64,000 nt of DNA from CAWIXB01 sp963839955 (GTDB lineage: Bacteria > Actinomycetota > Actinomycetes > JACCUZ01), in NCBI GenBank assembly GCA_963839955.1, contig CAWIXB010000001.1:62001-126000 (forward strand), given 5' to 3'. The translations under genes were made by a program, and so were the position numbers. The first letter of the stretch is position 1. Each line of letters opens with the position of its first letter. The notes under the pieces were generated by a model. It did not search any database. It had not been told where the DNA came from and saw nothing but the letters and a program-made list of their open reading frames with translations. Positions 33,753-42,915 of this stretch are shown piece by piece.

Positions 33753-34511
33753 CTAGGCGCGGGCGCTCACGGACCAGGCGGAGGCGGTGACCTCGAACGG
33801 CGCCGGCGGCAGCAGTTGCGCGCATCGGTCTCGGAGGAGCGCACGCTGCGCGCCGTCGAGCTTGGCGACGTGGTCACCCGCGGGCCCAACCCCCATGGTG
33901 TAGGGCTCCCACCAGTCGTCGAACGTCGCGTAGGTGACGCCGACGGTCAGCGACGTCGGCTCGATTACCGTCAGGCCGGCTGCCCTGGCCAGCTCGGCCA
34001 GGTGACCCTCCCGCACGCCGGGGAGCCCTGACTCGTCATGGGCCTGCGCATCCATGTCGATCACGGCCCGCCAGAAGGTCGCGAGCGGACCCGCTCCTCC
34101 TGCGTGGTCCCACACGCAGGCGGCGACCACCCCGCCGGGTCGGGTGACGCGTGCCATCTCCCGCAGTCCCGCGACGGGGTCGGACATGAAGTGCACGACG
34201 AGCTGGGCGAGGGCGCCGTCGAAGGTCTCGTCGGGGAAGGGCAGTCGCTCGGCGACGCCGGACTGCACATCGACCTCGGGGAAGCGCTCGCGGGTTGCCT
34301 CGACGAATGAGGCGGAGGGATCGATCGCCGAGACGCCGTCGGCGCCAAGAAGCTCGACGAGCTGCGCGGTCAGCGCTCCTGGTCCGCAGCCGACGTCTAG
34401 GAAGCGTTGACCTGCCCGGACCTCGGCCTGCTCGATGAACCGGGCAGCCAACGGCTCGGAGAAGCGCCCCATGAAGCGGGCGTAGGCATCCGCCGTGACC
34501 TCGAAGGCCAT
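33753..34511 (-). CDS. SAM-dependent class I methyltransferase
   Basis: A 252-residue methyltransferase of the UbiE/MenG-like Methyltransf_11 group. Motif I is FLDVGCGPGALTAQLVELLG, followed by VSAIDPSASFVEATRERFP, LPFPDETFDGALAQLVVHFM and VTRPGGVVAACVWDH. The acceptor is unknown. Its ATG overlaps the TAA of the upstream acetyltransferase (TAATG), so the two are translationally coupled. Confidence 0.9.
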   Translation of the reverse strand: MAFEVTADAYARFMGRFSEPLAARFIEQAEVRAGQRFLDVGCGPGALTAQLVELLGADGVSAIDPSASFVEATRERFPEVDVQSGVAERLPFPDETFDGALAQLVVHFMSDPVAGLREMARVTRPGGVVAACVWDHAGGAGPLATFWRAVIDMDAQAHDESGLPGVREGHLAELARAAGLTVIEPTSLTVGVTYATFDDWWEPYTMGVGPAGDHVAKLDGAQRALLRDRCAQLLPPAPFEVTASAWSVSARA

Positions 34512-35281
34512 TACCCGGCCGGCTTCGCTGGCGTCGGCTGCCCGATGGCCGGATGGATCATCCAGACGTTGGGCTCCCAGTAGGACCCCCGGTCGGCGTC
34601 GCGGTCGATGTGCACGAGGGCGAGGCCGTCCGGGACTACATAGTCGCCCGACTCGGGGAACGGCAGGCCGGTCCACGACTCCCACTCCGCGACCGTCCCG
34701 GTGATGAGCAGCGACTCGGGCAGGGCGGTGCTGACCCGGGCGCCGAGCCGTTCGTGGATCCGCATCCAGGGGTCGAGCAGTTGCCCGTCGTCGCGGCGCC
34801 ACCCGACGTACGTCTCGATGGGGGTGATCGGGTAGCGGTCCTTCCACGACGGGCGGACCGGCGCCACCAGATGCTCGAGGCCCTGTCGTTCGGCGATGGT
34901 GCGCATGGCCTTGAGGAGCTCGACGGCGAGCCCGCGCCGTCGGCCGTCGCGTGGGCTCTCGGCGGCCAGTGCGCACAGCGTGTTCACCGGCTCGCCGGCC
35001 CGGCTCTGCCGGAAGATCAACTCGAGCGCCGGGTCGATGCCGGGTGGCAGGCTCTCGTCGCGACCGTCCCAGACCATCGGGCCGGTGTGTCCCTCTGCCA
35101 CGACGCGGTCTTCGTCCTCGTCGTGGAGGACGAACTGGTAGTCGGCGAGCTCGACGTCGAGCAGGCCCCACCACTCGTTGAGCACGTCGCCGTGCATGTT
35201 GTACTCCGGCCAGACCGACGCGGAGTCGATGCCCTGTTTCCAGAGGTCCGGCCGCTCGGCGGCCGTGTGCATCGTGAGCAT
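34511..35281 (-). CDS. GNAT-like acetyltransferase, long form
   Basis: A 256-residue protein of the GNAT superfamily. The core LCALAAESPRDGRRRGLAVELLKAMRTIAERQGLEHLVAPVRPSWKDRYP has the acetyl-CoA loop and a following conserved RP-SxK-YP stretch. Related proteins are annotated as long GNATs of unknown substrate. It is the first gene of a pair with the methyltransferase. Confidence 0.75.
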   Translation of the reverse strand: MLTMHTAAERPDLWKQGIDSASVWPEYNMHGDVLNEWWGLLDVELADYQFVLHDEDEDRVVAEGHTGPMVWDGRDESLPPGIDPALELIFRQSRAGEPVNTLCALAAESPRDGRRRGLAVELLKAMRTIAERQGLEHLVAPVRPSWKDRYPITPIETYVGWRRDDGQLLDPWMRIHERLGARVSTALPESLLITGTVAEWESWTGLPFPESGDYVVPDGLALVHIDRDADRGSYWEPNVWMIHPAIGQPTPAKPAG

Positions 35282-35328
35282 CGGCTACATCCCTTCGTCG
35301 ACGATCTCTTGGAAGATCTGCAGCATTC

Positions 35329-35781
35329 CTAGCTGGGGGCCGGCGTCGCCCGCAGGTAGGTGAGGTCGAAGTCGTGCTCCCATGTCGAGCCGTCGTACGA
35401 GATCTCCCACCGTCCGGCGATCGTTGCGAGGTCCTCGCTGAAGGTGCCCACGAACCGCTGCGAGAAGTCGGTGCCGTTGCGCGAGAGCTGCCACACTCCG
35501 TCGGCGAAGGTCATCTCGTACACGCGTGCGACGCCGCGCGAGTCGAAGTAGTGCTGGAGGTACGTCGCCTTCTCGGCGTCGTAGCCGATGACCGCGATGC
35601 CGTCGGGGGCCTCGGGAAAGTCGACCTGCCACCGCTGGATGAGGAACTGCCCGCCGCTCAGCCACTCGAAGGTGGTCTCCGCCTTGGGTGCATCCTCTGG
35701 CGCGAGGGATGCCGTTAGTTGCCACACCCCCACGAAGACGTCGAGATCTGCCATGGGGTTGGGCTGGTTCTCTGTCGGCAT
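35329..35781 (-). CDS. DUF1579-like conserved protein
   Basis: A 150-residue soluble protein with the lipocalin-like pattern VFVGVWQLTASL, FEWLSGGQFLIQRW, IAVIGYDAEKATYLQHYFDSRGVARVYEMTF and IAGRWEISYDG. Similar proteins are annotated DUF1579 or as conserved hypotheticals. ATG 35781 was chosen because AGGAGAGG lies just upstream. Function unknown. Confidence 0.7.
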   Translation of the reverse strand: MPTENQPNPMADLDVFVGVWQLTASLAPEDAPKAETTFEWLSGGQFLIQRWQVDFPEAPDGIAVIGYDAEKATYLQHYFDSRGVARVYEMTFADGVWQLSRNGTDFSQRFVGTFSEDLATIAGRWEISYDGSTWEHDFDLTYLRATPAPS

Positions 35782-35835
35782 CGCGCCTCTCCTCGTTCGC
35801 GGTAGGGGCATGGTGCTGCGTTGGCGTCGAGAAGT

Positions 35836-37832
35836 CTAGGAACGCGCTGCGGTCCGGCGGACAACGCTGAGCAGGTATGCCTTGCGGTCGAGCGGGTTGT
35901 GGTCGGTCCGCGGGCGGGCCGGAGCCTTGCCGTCGACGGGGCGGTAGCGGTCGAACCGAGACTCGAGAACACCTTCGCCACGGGTGAGAGCGGGCAGCCG
36001 CTGGGTCAGCTGGTGCACCTGTGCTGCCGGAATCTCACCCTCCAGCACGGCCAGCGGGTCTCCGTTCGGGGGTGTGAGCGGGACGGCCCGCAGCGATGCC
36101 AACGCAGGCAGCAGCGAACCGAGCGTGTCGGCCGGGAACTCGAGGCGGAAGCGGTGCACTGGCTCGTACACCCTGGTGCCGGCTTGCTTCAGCGCGTTCA
36201 ACAGCACCAGGGGCACCAGGTTGCGGAAGTCCCCCGCCGTGCTCGACATGCTCTTGTCGAACGTGCCGTGTGAGTGGCTCTGCCGCGCCAAGTAGCCGGA
36301 GTGGGTCATCGTCACCGTGCAGTCGGTGACCTGCCATCCGTGGATCCCTTGGCGCAGCGTCTCCGTGACCGTGTCCCCGACCGCCTTGACGAACGCGAAC
36401 GGCAGGGAGCCGAGCTCGACCTCCAGGCGGAAGTCCACGCCGGAGTCGATCGGCGCCGGGTCGACGCGAAGACCGACTGTGGCGAGGAACGGGTTGGGCT
36501 CCTTGCCGATGAACTCGGCCGCGGCGCCGGTGCCGACGGGCCGTTCGATGCAGATGGTCGTCGACTCGCGGAACGTGACGTCGACACCGAAGTCGTCCGC
36601 CAGGGTCGCCGCGATGACCTCCTTCTGCACCTCGCCGTAGAGAGACACGGACAGCTCCCGTCGCACGTCGTCGCGCCGGACGTTGATGAGCGGGTCCTGC
36701 TCGGCCAGCATCGTCAGCGCACCGTGCAGCGCACCTCGGTCGCCCGCATCGCGAGGGACGACAACGGTCTCGAGTGTCGGCGGGGTGAACGACGGGGCCG
36801 ACGCCGATCGCGACTGTCCGACCACGTCACCGATCTGGCTGTTCGCCAGACCCCACACCTTCCCGATCTGACCGGCCGTGAGTGACCCGCTCTGGACCAG
36901 CGATCCGCGGTCGAACACGCTGATCGCGGTCACCGTGTCCTCGGCCCGCTCGCCCAAGGTCAGCCGGTTGCGGATCGCTGAATCGTTCCCGAGGACAGGC
37001 GGACGTAGCCGACCTTCTCCCCAGCACGCCCTCGCTCGATCTTGAATATCTCGCCCGACAAGCGGACCGTCGACATCGCCTTGGCCCACCGGCAGCAGCT
37101 CGGTGAGGCCGGCGATCAGGGAGTCCACGCCGGCGCCGGTGATGGCCGATCCGAAGTACACCGGCTGCATCGACACGTTCCGCGTCTGCGTACCCAGCAC
37201 GTCGCGCGATCGCTCGTACGCAACCGTTGTTCGTCATCGACGTACGCGGCGAGAATCGCGTCGTCGTGCTCCGCGAGAAGAGGCACCAACGTCGAGACGG
37301 CCTCGTCGTCGGCGGACGTGTACGGCGAGAACGAAGCCGCGCGCGTGCCCAGCCCGTCGACCGAACCCATCGGCGCGGGGGACAGGGCCAGCTTCTCGGC
37401 GAGTTGGTGCAGCACGGCCTCGTCCTGCGCGCCGGCGCGGTCGATCTTGTTCACGAAGACGATCGTGGGGATGCGCAGTCGCTGCAGGGCGCGCATCAGC
37501 ACCCGCGTCTGCGCCTGCACGCCTTCCACCGCCGACACGACCAGGACAGCGCCGTCGAGCACATTCAGGACGCGCTCCACCTCGGCGATGAAGTCCGGGT
37601 GGCCGGGTGTGTCGATCAGGTTGACCGCCACGTCGTCGATGACGAAGGACGCGACAGCGGACTTGATCGTGATGCCGCGCTGCCGCTCGAGGCTCAGGGT
37701 GTCGGTCTGGGTGCTGCCTGCGTCGACGCTCCCGACCTCGTCGATCACCCCGGCCGCGAACAGCAGCCGTTCGGTCAGGCTGGTCTTACCGGCGTCGACG
37801 TGCGCCAGGACGCCTAGGTTCAGCGAACGCAT
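35836..37832 (-). CDS. Tet(M)/Otr(A)-type ribosomal-protection translation factor GTPase (three frame breaks)
   Basis: An EF-G-like GTPase of about 665 residues that, in this family, removes tetracycline from the ribosome. G1 is AHVDAGKTSLTERLL, G3 DTPGHPDF and G4 FVNKIDRAG. The second frame has VYFGSAITGAGVDSLIAGL and ends VHQLTQRLPALTRGEGVLESRFDRY, the resistance-family C-terminus. Frame breaks are inferred near 37215 (one base lost), 37055 (one extra) and 36980 (one lost). Between the last two the correct frame reads GEIFKIERGRAGEKVGYVRL. As sequenced it is broken. Sequence error is more likely than decay, since motifs are intact. The 164-bp gap upstream shows no gene; a leader peptide could hide there. 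Resistance is a family inference only. Confidence 0.8.
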
Positions 37833-37996
37833 AAAAGCTCACGTCCTCAAGAGTGATGGATCTCTCCTTCCGGGCTGGACATGAGGTCTCGCGGCATGGC
37901 TGATGCTCCTTGGCTGGTCGACTGCGGTCGATCTGTTGGCCCGAGTACTCCACCTGGTCGAGAGCGAGGAGTCAACGGATTTGTCGGCCTGCGTTG

Positions 37997-38389
37997 CTAG
38001 TCGAGAAGCTCGATTTGGCATCGCAAGCCGGGGGCCCGTGCCATGCGGGAGTCTCCGGTGACCAGGACGGCTTCGATTTCCTCAGCGAGCGCTACGTAAG
38101 CGGCGTCGTAGACGGTTAGGTTGTCGCGCAGTTCCCAGCACCGGGCCAGCAACGGCAGATGGGCTGCGCGCTGCATGGGAAGGTCTGCCAGGTCGGTGAG
38201 CGCCAGCTGCGCACGTCTCGTGTCGAGGGCGCCGGAGGCCAGCTGCTTTCGCAGGGCGGAAACGACCTCGAGGTCGACGAGCTCGGGCGCGGCGAGGTCC
38301 TCTGCTCGCAGTCGCTCGCGGGCCCGATCGCCGTCCGCTGCGTCGTCCGCGAGCGCGACCACTAAGACACTGGCGTCAACGACCAGCAC
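37997..38389 (-). CDS. vapC: VapC-type PIN-domain toxin
   Basis: A 130-residue PIN-domain ribonuclease. Acidic metal ligands are visible in VLVVDASVLV (Asp), ELVDLEVVSALRK (Glu), TVYDAAYVALAEE (Asp) and VLVTGDSRM (Asp), so it should be catalytic. VapC toxins cleave tRNA or rRNA when freed from VapB. The GTG start at 38389 overlaps vapB by 14 bases, so translation is coupled. It lies between the tet-like gene and vapB. Confidence 0.9.
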   Translation of the reverse strand: MLVVDASVLVVALADDAADGDRARERLRAEDLAAPELVDLEVVSALRKQLASGALDTRRAQLALTDLADLPMQRAAHLPLLARCWELRDNLTVYDAAYVALAEEIEAVLVTGDSRMARAPGLRCQIELLD

Positions 38390-38606
38390 GGTCGTCCCGG
38401 ACAGCCTTGACGGCCGTCTTGAGAGAGACTGACCCACCGGCGCGGCCCCCGGCGCGGTCGAGGACTTCGTCCAGAGTCGGGCGGCTCGCTTCCGCGATCA
38501 GCCTGCTGAGCAGGTACTCCTGCAGCGACTGGTGCGCCGCTATCGCGCGACGTCGCAACACCGCGTGGGTCTCGTCCGGGACATCCTTGATCTGCACGCT
38601 GGGCAT
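38376..38606 (-). CDS. vapB: VapB-type antitoxin (ribbon-helix-helix/FitA-like)
   Basis: A 76-residue antitoxin whose N-terminus PSVQIKDVPDETHAVLRRRAIAAHQSLQEYLLSRL is the ribbon-helix-helix DNA-binding fold of FitA/VapB proteins. The C-terminus (VSLKTAVKAVRDDRAG) is the toxin-neutralising tail. It is the first gene of the pair and probably represses its own promoter through the palindromes at the start codon. Confidence 0.88.
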   Translation of the reverse strand: MPSVQIKDVPDETHAVLRRRAIAAHQSLQEYLLSRLIAEASRPTLDEVLDRAGGRAGGSVSLKTAVKAVRDDRAGR

Positions 38607-38633
38607 GGCGCCATTATGGCGCTACAAGCGCCA
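38605..38633 (-). promoter_or_regulatory. vapBC autoregulatory operator (two palindromes)
   Basis: TGGCGC-TACAA-GCGCCA (38617-38633) is a perfect inverted repeat, and ATGGCGCCAT (38605-38614) is a 10-bp palindrome overlapping the vapB ATG. Both share the core GGCGC, as expected for a VapB-VapC operator bound by several dimers. Confidence 0.6.
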
Positions 38634-38822
38634 GGATACAAGTCAACCACTGAAACCAGAGGCAAGGACGCCGACCGCTGTCCGCGAGGCGGCCGTCTCC
38701 GGTGCGGGTGCGCAGAAATGCCCATGCTGGCCTGACTGAGGTTGGGCGATTCGGCGGAAGTCGCCGCCTCCTGCGACTCCTAGCGTCCTCATCATCGGAT
38801 TCGCCGCACGAAGGAGGCAGCG

Positions 38823-39770
38823 ATGAGCGGGCGGCAGGAGACGCGCGAGCGAGATGCCCATTCCGCGGAGGTCCGGCAGGTCTACGAACGCGTGCTAGCC
38901 GGGGCCTCGGTGCGAGGTAGGTATGTCGAGCTGGGCTCCGGCAACCGCGCCCATCTGCTGGAGAAGGGCGACGGGCCGCCGGTCGTGCTCCTGCACGGGA
39001 CAGGTAACACGGCGGGGTTCTTCCGTCCGCTGCTTGACGAGCTCGATGGGGTCCACGTGCTGGCGGCTGACCTGCCGGGCCTGGGCTTGAGCGAACGGAT
39101 CGACGTCTCGCGGAGTGACTTCCGCGAGGCCGCGGTCGCGTGGCTGGACGACCTCCTGGATGCCCTCGGGCTGGACTCCGTCACGTTGCTCGGTCATTCG
39201 GGAGGCGGGGTGCGGGCGTTGTGGTACGCGCTGGCCCGCCCTGACCGGGTCGAGCGGCTTGTCCTGCTCGGCGTACCCACGTTGCCGAAGACCCGCTGCC
39301 CGCTGCCGCTTCGACTGGCCTCCACGCCCGGATTGGGGGACCTGCTCTCGCGGCTGGTGCCACCCAGCCGGAAGTCAGCGCTCCGGTTGGGGCGTTTCAT
39401 GGGCGAGGGAGAGACCCTTCCCCGACATCCGGACCTGGTCGACCTGATGGTGGCCGTGGGCAGAGATCCGATCGCCGACCACGCCGCTCGTACCGAGTTC
39501 CGCACACTGATCTCACCCTTCGCGTTGCTGACGCCCTCCGGGTGGCGGCGTGGTTCGCGCGTGCGACCCGACGAGCTGCGCCGGGTGGCCATGCCGACGC
39601 TCGTGGTCTGGGGCGAGCGCGACCCGATCGGCGGCCCATCGGTCGCCCAGGAAGCGACCGGACTGATACCGAAGGCGCGGCTGGAGATGCTGCCCACCGG
39701 TCATGGCGTATGGCTCGGGGAGCCTGCTCGCACCGCGAGGGCGGTCGAAGACTTCGTACGGCACGGCTAG
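38823..39770 (+). CDS. Alpha/beta-fold hydrolase
   Basis: A 315-residue hydrolase. The oxyanion motif is VVLLHGTGNTAGFF, the nucleophile elbow LLGHSGGGVRAL, the acid in LVVWGERDPIGG and the base in LPTGHGVWLGEP. The lid region is about residues 150-220. Substrate unknown; MenH- or epoxide-hydrolase-like. The ATG start has GAAGGAGGC upstream. It is divergent from vapBC. Confidence 0.88.
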   Translation: MSGRQETRERDAHSAEVRQVYERVLAGASVRGRYVELGSGNRAHLLEKGDGPPVVLLHGTGNTAGFFRPLLDELDGVHVLAADLPGLGLSERIDVSRSDFREAAVAWLDDLLDALGLDSVTLLGHSGGGVRALWYALARPDRVERLVLLGVPTLPKTRCPLPLRLASTPGLGDLLSRLVPPSRKSALRLGRFMGEGETLPRHPDLVDLMVAVGRDPIADHAARTEFRTLISPFALLTPSGWRRGSRVRPDELRRVAMPTLVVWGERDPIGGPSVAQEATGLIPKARLEMLPTGHGVWLGEPARTARAVEDFVRHG

Positions 39771-39789
39771 TCGTCGAGGGCGGCCGCCG

Positions 39790-40236
39790 CTACGAGTGAA
39801 CGAGGCTGTTCTCGTGGGCACGGTGGCCGGCGCTGTACTCGTCCCACCGGCGGAGCATCACCAGCAGCATCGCCGGAAACATCAGCGTGTGGCCGATCAT
39901 CATCACGCCGTCGCCGGACAGCAGCCCGGCCCAGAAGGGCGGGTACAGCACCGCGAAGGACACGTACATGGCTGCGCACATCTCGGCCGTACTCGACCAG
40001 GAGTGGTGGCGGTAGCGCATCCACACCGCCATCCCGACCGACATCGTGGTGGCCATCCACATCGTTTCCGCCACCGTGCCCTCGGCGACGGGTTCGACGT
40101 CCAGCCATCCCAGCAGCGCCTCTGCGCCCATCCCCAGGACGAGCATCCCGACGCCCATCGCCGCCAGCATCTCGACGTAGTGGATCGCGAACCGGCGGAC
40201 CGACCCGCGGGTCACGGCCTTCCGTCCCAGTCTCAC
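39790..40236 (-). CDS. Four-helix membrane protein
   Basis: A 148-residue protein with four predicted helices (MLAAMGVGMLVLGMGAEALLGW, TMWMATTMSVGMAVWMRY, EMCAAMYVSFAVLYPPFWAGLL and VMMIGHTLMFPAMLLVMLRR). It is notably Met-rich (about 20 Met), with HH and MM pairs in the helices. Such proteins are annotated in actinobacteria without a proven role; the Met/His content hints at copper or heme binding. The start is GTG 40236. It is divergent from the GlxA-type regulator. Confidence 0.75.
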   Translation of the reverse strand: MRLGRKAVTRGSVRRFAIHYVEMLAAMGVGMLVLGMGAEALLGWLDVEPVAEGTVAETMWMATTMSVGMAVWMRYRHHSWSSTAEMCAAMYVSFAVLYPPFWAGLLSGDGVMMIGHTLMFPAMLLVMLRRWDEYSAGHRAHENSLVHS

Positions 40237-40382
40237 GTCTCCGCTCCGTCCGACTGTCCGTGGCAGCGGCTCTTGTGCCGCTCGAAGGTCACAGTCAATT
40301 GCGGACGTACCGGACGGGCGAGAGTTCGTGGCGGAAAGGTCCGAAATACTGGCATACTCGTCCGACGGCCGAGGAGGAACCC

Positions 40383-41363
40383 ATGGACGAGCGTGACGTG
40401 GTGGTCGTCGGCTACCCCCTGGCGCAGCTGTTGGACATCGCCTGTGTGACCGACACGCTCGACCTGGCGAACCAGTACCAGGCTCGCCCGGGATACCGGG
40501 TCCGGGTCGTCAGCCCGGGTGGCCACCCCATCAGCTGCCAGTCCGGCATGACGCTGCAAGCGCACGCAGCCATCGAGAGCTGCCGGGGCCCGCTGGACAC
40601 GCTGGTGATCTCCGGTGGCTGGGGACACCAACGAGCGGCCGAAAGCCCTCAGCTCATCGCGCACGTACGACGGCTGGCTCACGTGAGCCGGCGAGTGACC
40701 TCGGTCTGCACCGGAACGACGCTGCTGGCCGCGGCCGGCCTGCTGAACGGGAAGCGCGCGACCACCCACTGGCAGTTCGCCGACGGGCTCGCCCACGCGT
40801 ACCCCGAGGTGACGGTGGACCCTCGCCCGATCTATATCCGCGACGGGGACGTGACTACGGCCGCCGGCGTGACCAGTGCCCTGGACCTGACGCTGGCACT
40901 CGTCGCCGAGGACCATGGCAGCGAGCTGGCCCGCAGCGTTGCCCGCTCGCTCGTGACCTACCTGCAGAGGCCGGGCAACCAGGCGCAGATGAGCATGTTC
41001 ATCGAGGCGCCTCCTCCCGACCTGCCGCTCGTCCGGCAACTGGTTGACCACGTGACCAGCAACTTGGGCGGCGACCTGTCCACGAGCGAACTCGCGAGGC
41101 ACGCGGGCGTCAGCGAACGGCACCTCAATCGACTGTTCACCGAGCACGTGGGCCAGACACCCGGCCGGTACGTCCGGCACGCCAGGACCGAAGCAGCAGC
41201 ACACCTGCTCACGTCCACCGGGCTGCCCGCCTCCGGCGTGGCCGCTCGCTGTGGCTTCGCCTCGGCCGAGGCGCTGCGGCAGGCGTTCGTCGCTCGCTAT
41301 GGCGTCTCGCCCTCCCGGTACCGGACGAGCTTCGCCGAACAGCACGGCTCGCGCGCGACCTGA
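40383..41363 (+). CDS. GlxA-type transcriptional regulator (DJ-1/PfpI + AraC HTH)
   Basis: A 326-residue regulator. The N-terminal DJ-1/PfpI-like domain has VVVGYPLAQLLDIACVTDTLDLAN and RRVTSVCTGTTLLAAAGLLNGKRATTHW. The nucleophile-elbow Cys is present in VCTG. The C-terminal AraC-type HTH has LSTSELARHAGVSERHLNRLFTEHVGQTPGRYVRHAR. Family members sense small molecules and activate catabolic or transport genes. ATG 40383 has GAGGAGGAA just upstream. Confidence 0.92.
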   Translation: MDERDVVVVGYPLAQLLDIACVTDTLDLANQYQARPGYRVRVVSPGGHPISCQSGMTLQAHAAIESCRGPLDTLVISGGWGHQRAAESPQLIAHVRRLAHVSRRVTSVCTGTTLLAAAGLLNGKRATTHWQFADGLAHAYPEVTVDPRPIYIRDGDVTTAAGVTSALDLTLALVAEDHGSELARSVARSLVTYLQRPGNQAQMSMFIEAPPPDLPLVRQLVDHVTSNLGGDLSTSELARHAGVSERHLNRLFTEHVGQTPGRYVRHARTEAAAHLLTSTGLPASGVAARCGFASAEALRQAFVARYGVSPSRYRTSFAEQHGSRAT

Positions 41364-41499
41364 GCGTGGACAAAAGGGTTCTTTCGGCCCTGCCGCCATC
41401 AGGGTGGACCTGTTCAAGCGGGCAACCATCGGTGCCGATGCCGGTCAAATGGTCACGCTGCAGAGAGGGTGACTTCAACGCAGATGACCGAGGGCCGGG

Positions 41500-42756
41500 A
41501 TGAGGGCTGTGGCACAACGCATAGCCCAACGGGCGAGCATCGATCTGGCCTCACCGCGGCTGCACGTCGTGTACCAGCCCATTCTTGCGTTGGCCACCGG
41601 AGACGTGGCTGGCTACGAGGCCCTCGCGCGCTTTCCTGACAGCGACGATGGTCCGTTTGAGACCTTCGCGGCTGCCTGGGCGGCCGGAACCGGTCCAGCG
41701 CTGGAGGCGCGTGCACTGCGCACGGCGCTGAGCATCCCCGTCCCGGCCGGACGGTACCTCTCGCTGAATGTCAGCCCGGGGGCACTCGACGACGAACAGG
41801 TCTGGCGGGCGCTGCCCAATGACCTGTCCTCCATCGTCATGGAGATCACCGAGCAGGACGCCGAGTCCGCGCCGAGCCTCGACGCGCACGTCGCCCGGCT
41901 GCGCCGGCGCGGTGCCAGCATCGCCGTCGACGACACCGGAGCTGGTTACGCGGGCCTGACCCGCCTCATGCAACTGCGCCCGGAGCTGATCAAGCTTGAT
42001 CGACTCCTGGTGGCGGGGCTGGATCACGACGACGCGAAGCTGTCTCTGGTCGAGGCCCTGGTCCGCTACGCGCGTCGAGTCGGCAGCACGATCGTTGCTG
42101 AGGGCATCGAAACGCTCGCGGAGCTCGAGATCCTCGCCGACCTCGATGTCACGTTCGGTCAGGGCTACGCCCTCGGGCGCCCGGCTCCGCCATGGGCGAA
42201 GGCGAACCCCGGCGCTATCAGTCGGTGCCGGTCGACCGCGTTCCAGGCGCTGCAGGGCGCCGGCGGGGGGCTCTCGCCGGACAGCGACGGGCGTCTGGAA
42301 GACCTCAGCGCGTGGCTCGCCGCAGTCCCCGATCTGGACCAGCTCGCCAAAGCGACGACCCTGATCGCCGATCTCCTCCATGCCGACGAGGTGCTGTTGT
42401 CCGTCTTCGACCCCGACACGAACAGTGTCCGTGGCGTTGACCACGACACCTGGTCACTCGAACCCCGCGTCTTCGCGCTCGCTGACTACCCGCTCACCGC
42501 ACGAGTGATCGCCGATCGCGTTGCAGCCCAGATCGTGGCTGGCGACCCCACGGCGGACCCTGCCGAAGCTGCCCTCTTGCGCGAGCTCGGCCACGGCTCA
42601 GCACTGGTCGTCCCAGTCGTCGCACGCGGCCAGACCATCGGCCTGCTTGAGGGGTACTCCCACGCCCCGCGAACCTGGACGCGCACCGAGATCACCCGAG
42701 CACGGACGATCGCGCACATCCTCGGGCTCGCCATGCGCGCGCTCCAAGCTGCCTGA
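41500..42756 (+). CDS. EAL-domain phosphodiesterase with C-terminal GAF-like domain
   Basis: A 418-residue cyclic-di-GMP protein. The EAL domain (about 20-235) keeps all catalytic positions: VVYQPILA, YEALARF (EAL at 40-42), LNVSPGAL, VMEITEQDA, SIAVDDTGAGYAGL, IKLDRLL, TIVAEGIETLAEL and TFGQGYALGRP. It is therefore predicted active and should cut c-di-GMP to pGpG. The C-terminal GAF-like domain (about 270-415) could bind a small ligand. There is no GGDEF domain and no membrane segment. Neighbours give no clear functional clue. Confidence 0.92.
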   Translation: MRAVAQRIAQRASIDLASPRLHVVYQPILALATGDVAGYEALARFPDSDDGPFETFAAAWAAGTGPALEARALRTALSIPVPAGRYLSLNVSPGALDDEQVWRALPNDLSSIVMEITEQDAESAPSLDAHVARLRRRGASIAVDDTGAGYAGLTRLMQLRPELIKLDRLLVAGLDHDDAKLSLVEALVRYARRVGSTIVAEGIETLAELEILADLDVTFGQGYALGRPAPPWAKANPGAISRCRSTAFQALQGAGGGLSPDSDGRLEDLSAWLAAVPDLDQLAKATTLIADLLHADEVLLSVFDPDTNSVRGVDHDTWSLEPRVFALADYPLTARVIADRVAAQIVAGDPTADPAEAALLRELGHGSALVVPVVARGQTIGLLEGYSHAPRTWTRTEITRARTIAHILGLAMRALQAA

Positions 42757-42915
42757 CCCACGAGCCAGTCGGGTGCGCCCAGATCGGCGGTCGTGCAGAG
42801 GTCAGCGGATGATGAGCGCAAGGCTGATGAGGCCCGGCTCTCCGCGACGTGAGCTGCTCGCGTTCGTCTCGCGAGACCCAGGGCAAGACCGTGCGTCTCG
42901 GCGGTCGAACAACCC

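Noticed and set aside
35836..37832. Housekeeping EF-G (fusA)
   Set aside because: The length (about 665) and the C-terminal ending VHQLTQRLPALTRGEGVLESRFDRY match ribosomal-protection proteins, and no ribosomal-protein operon is nearby.
37839..38021. A 60-residue leader peptide upstream of the tet-like gene
   Set aside because: The frame has no convincing ribosome site, resembles background coding noise, and does not show the repeat hairpins of a Tet(M) attenuator.
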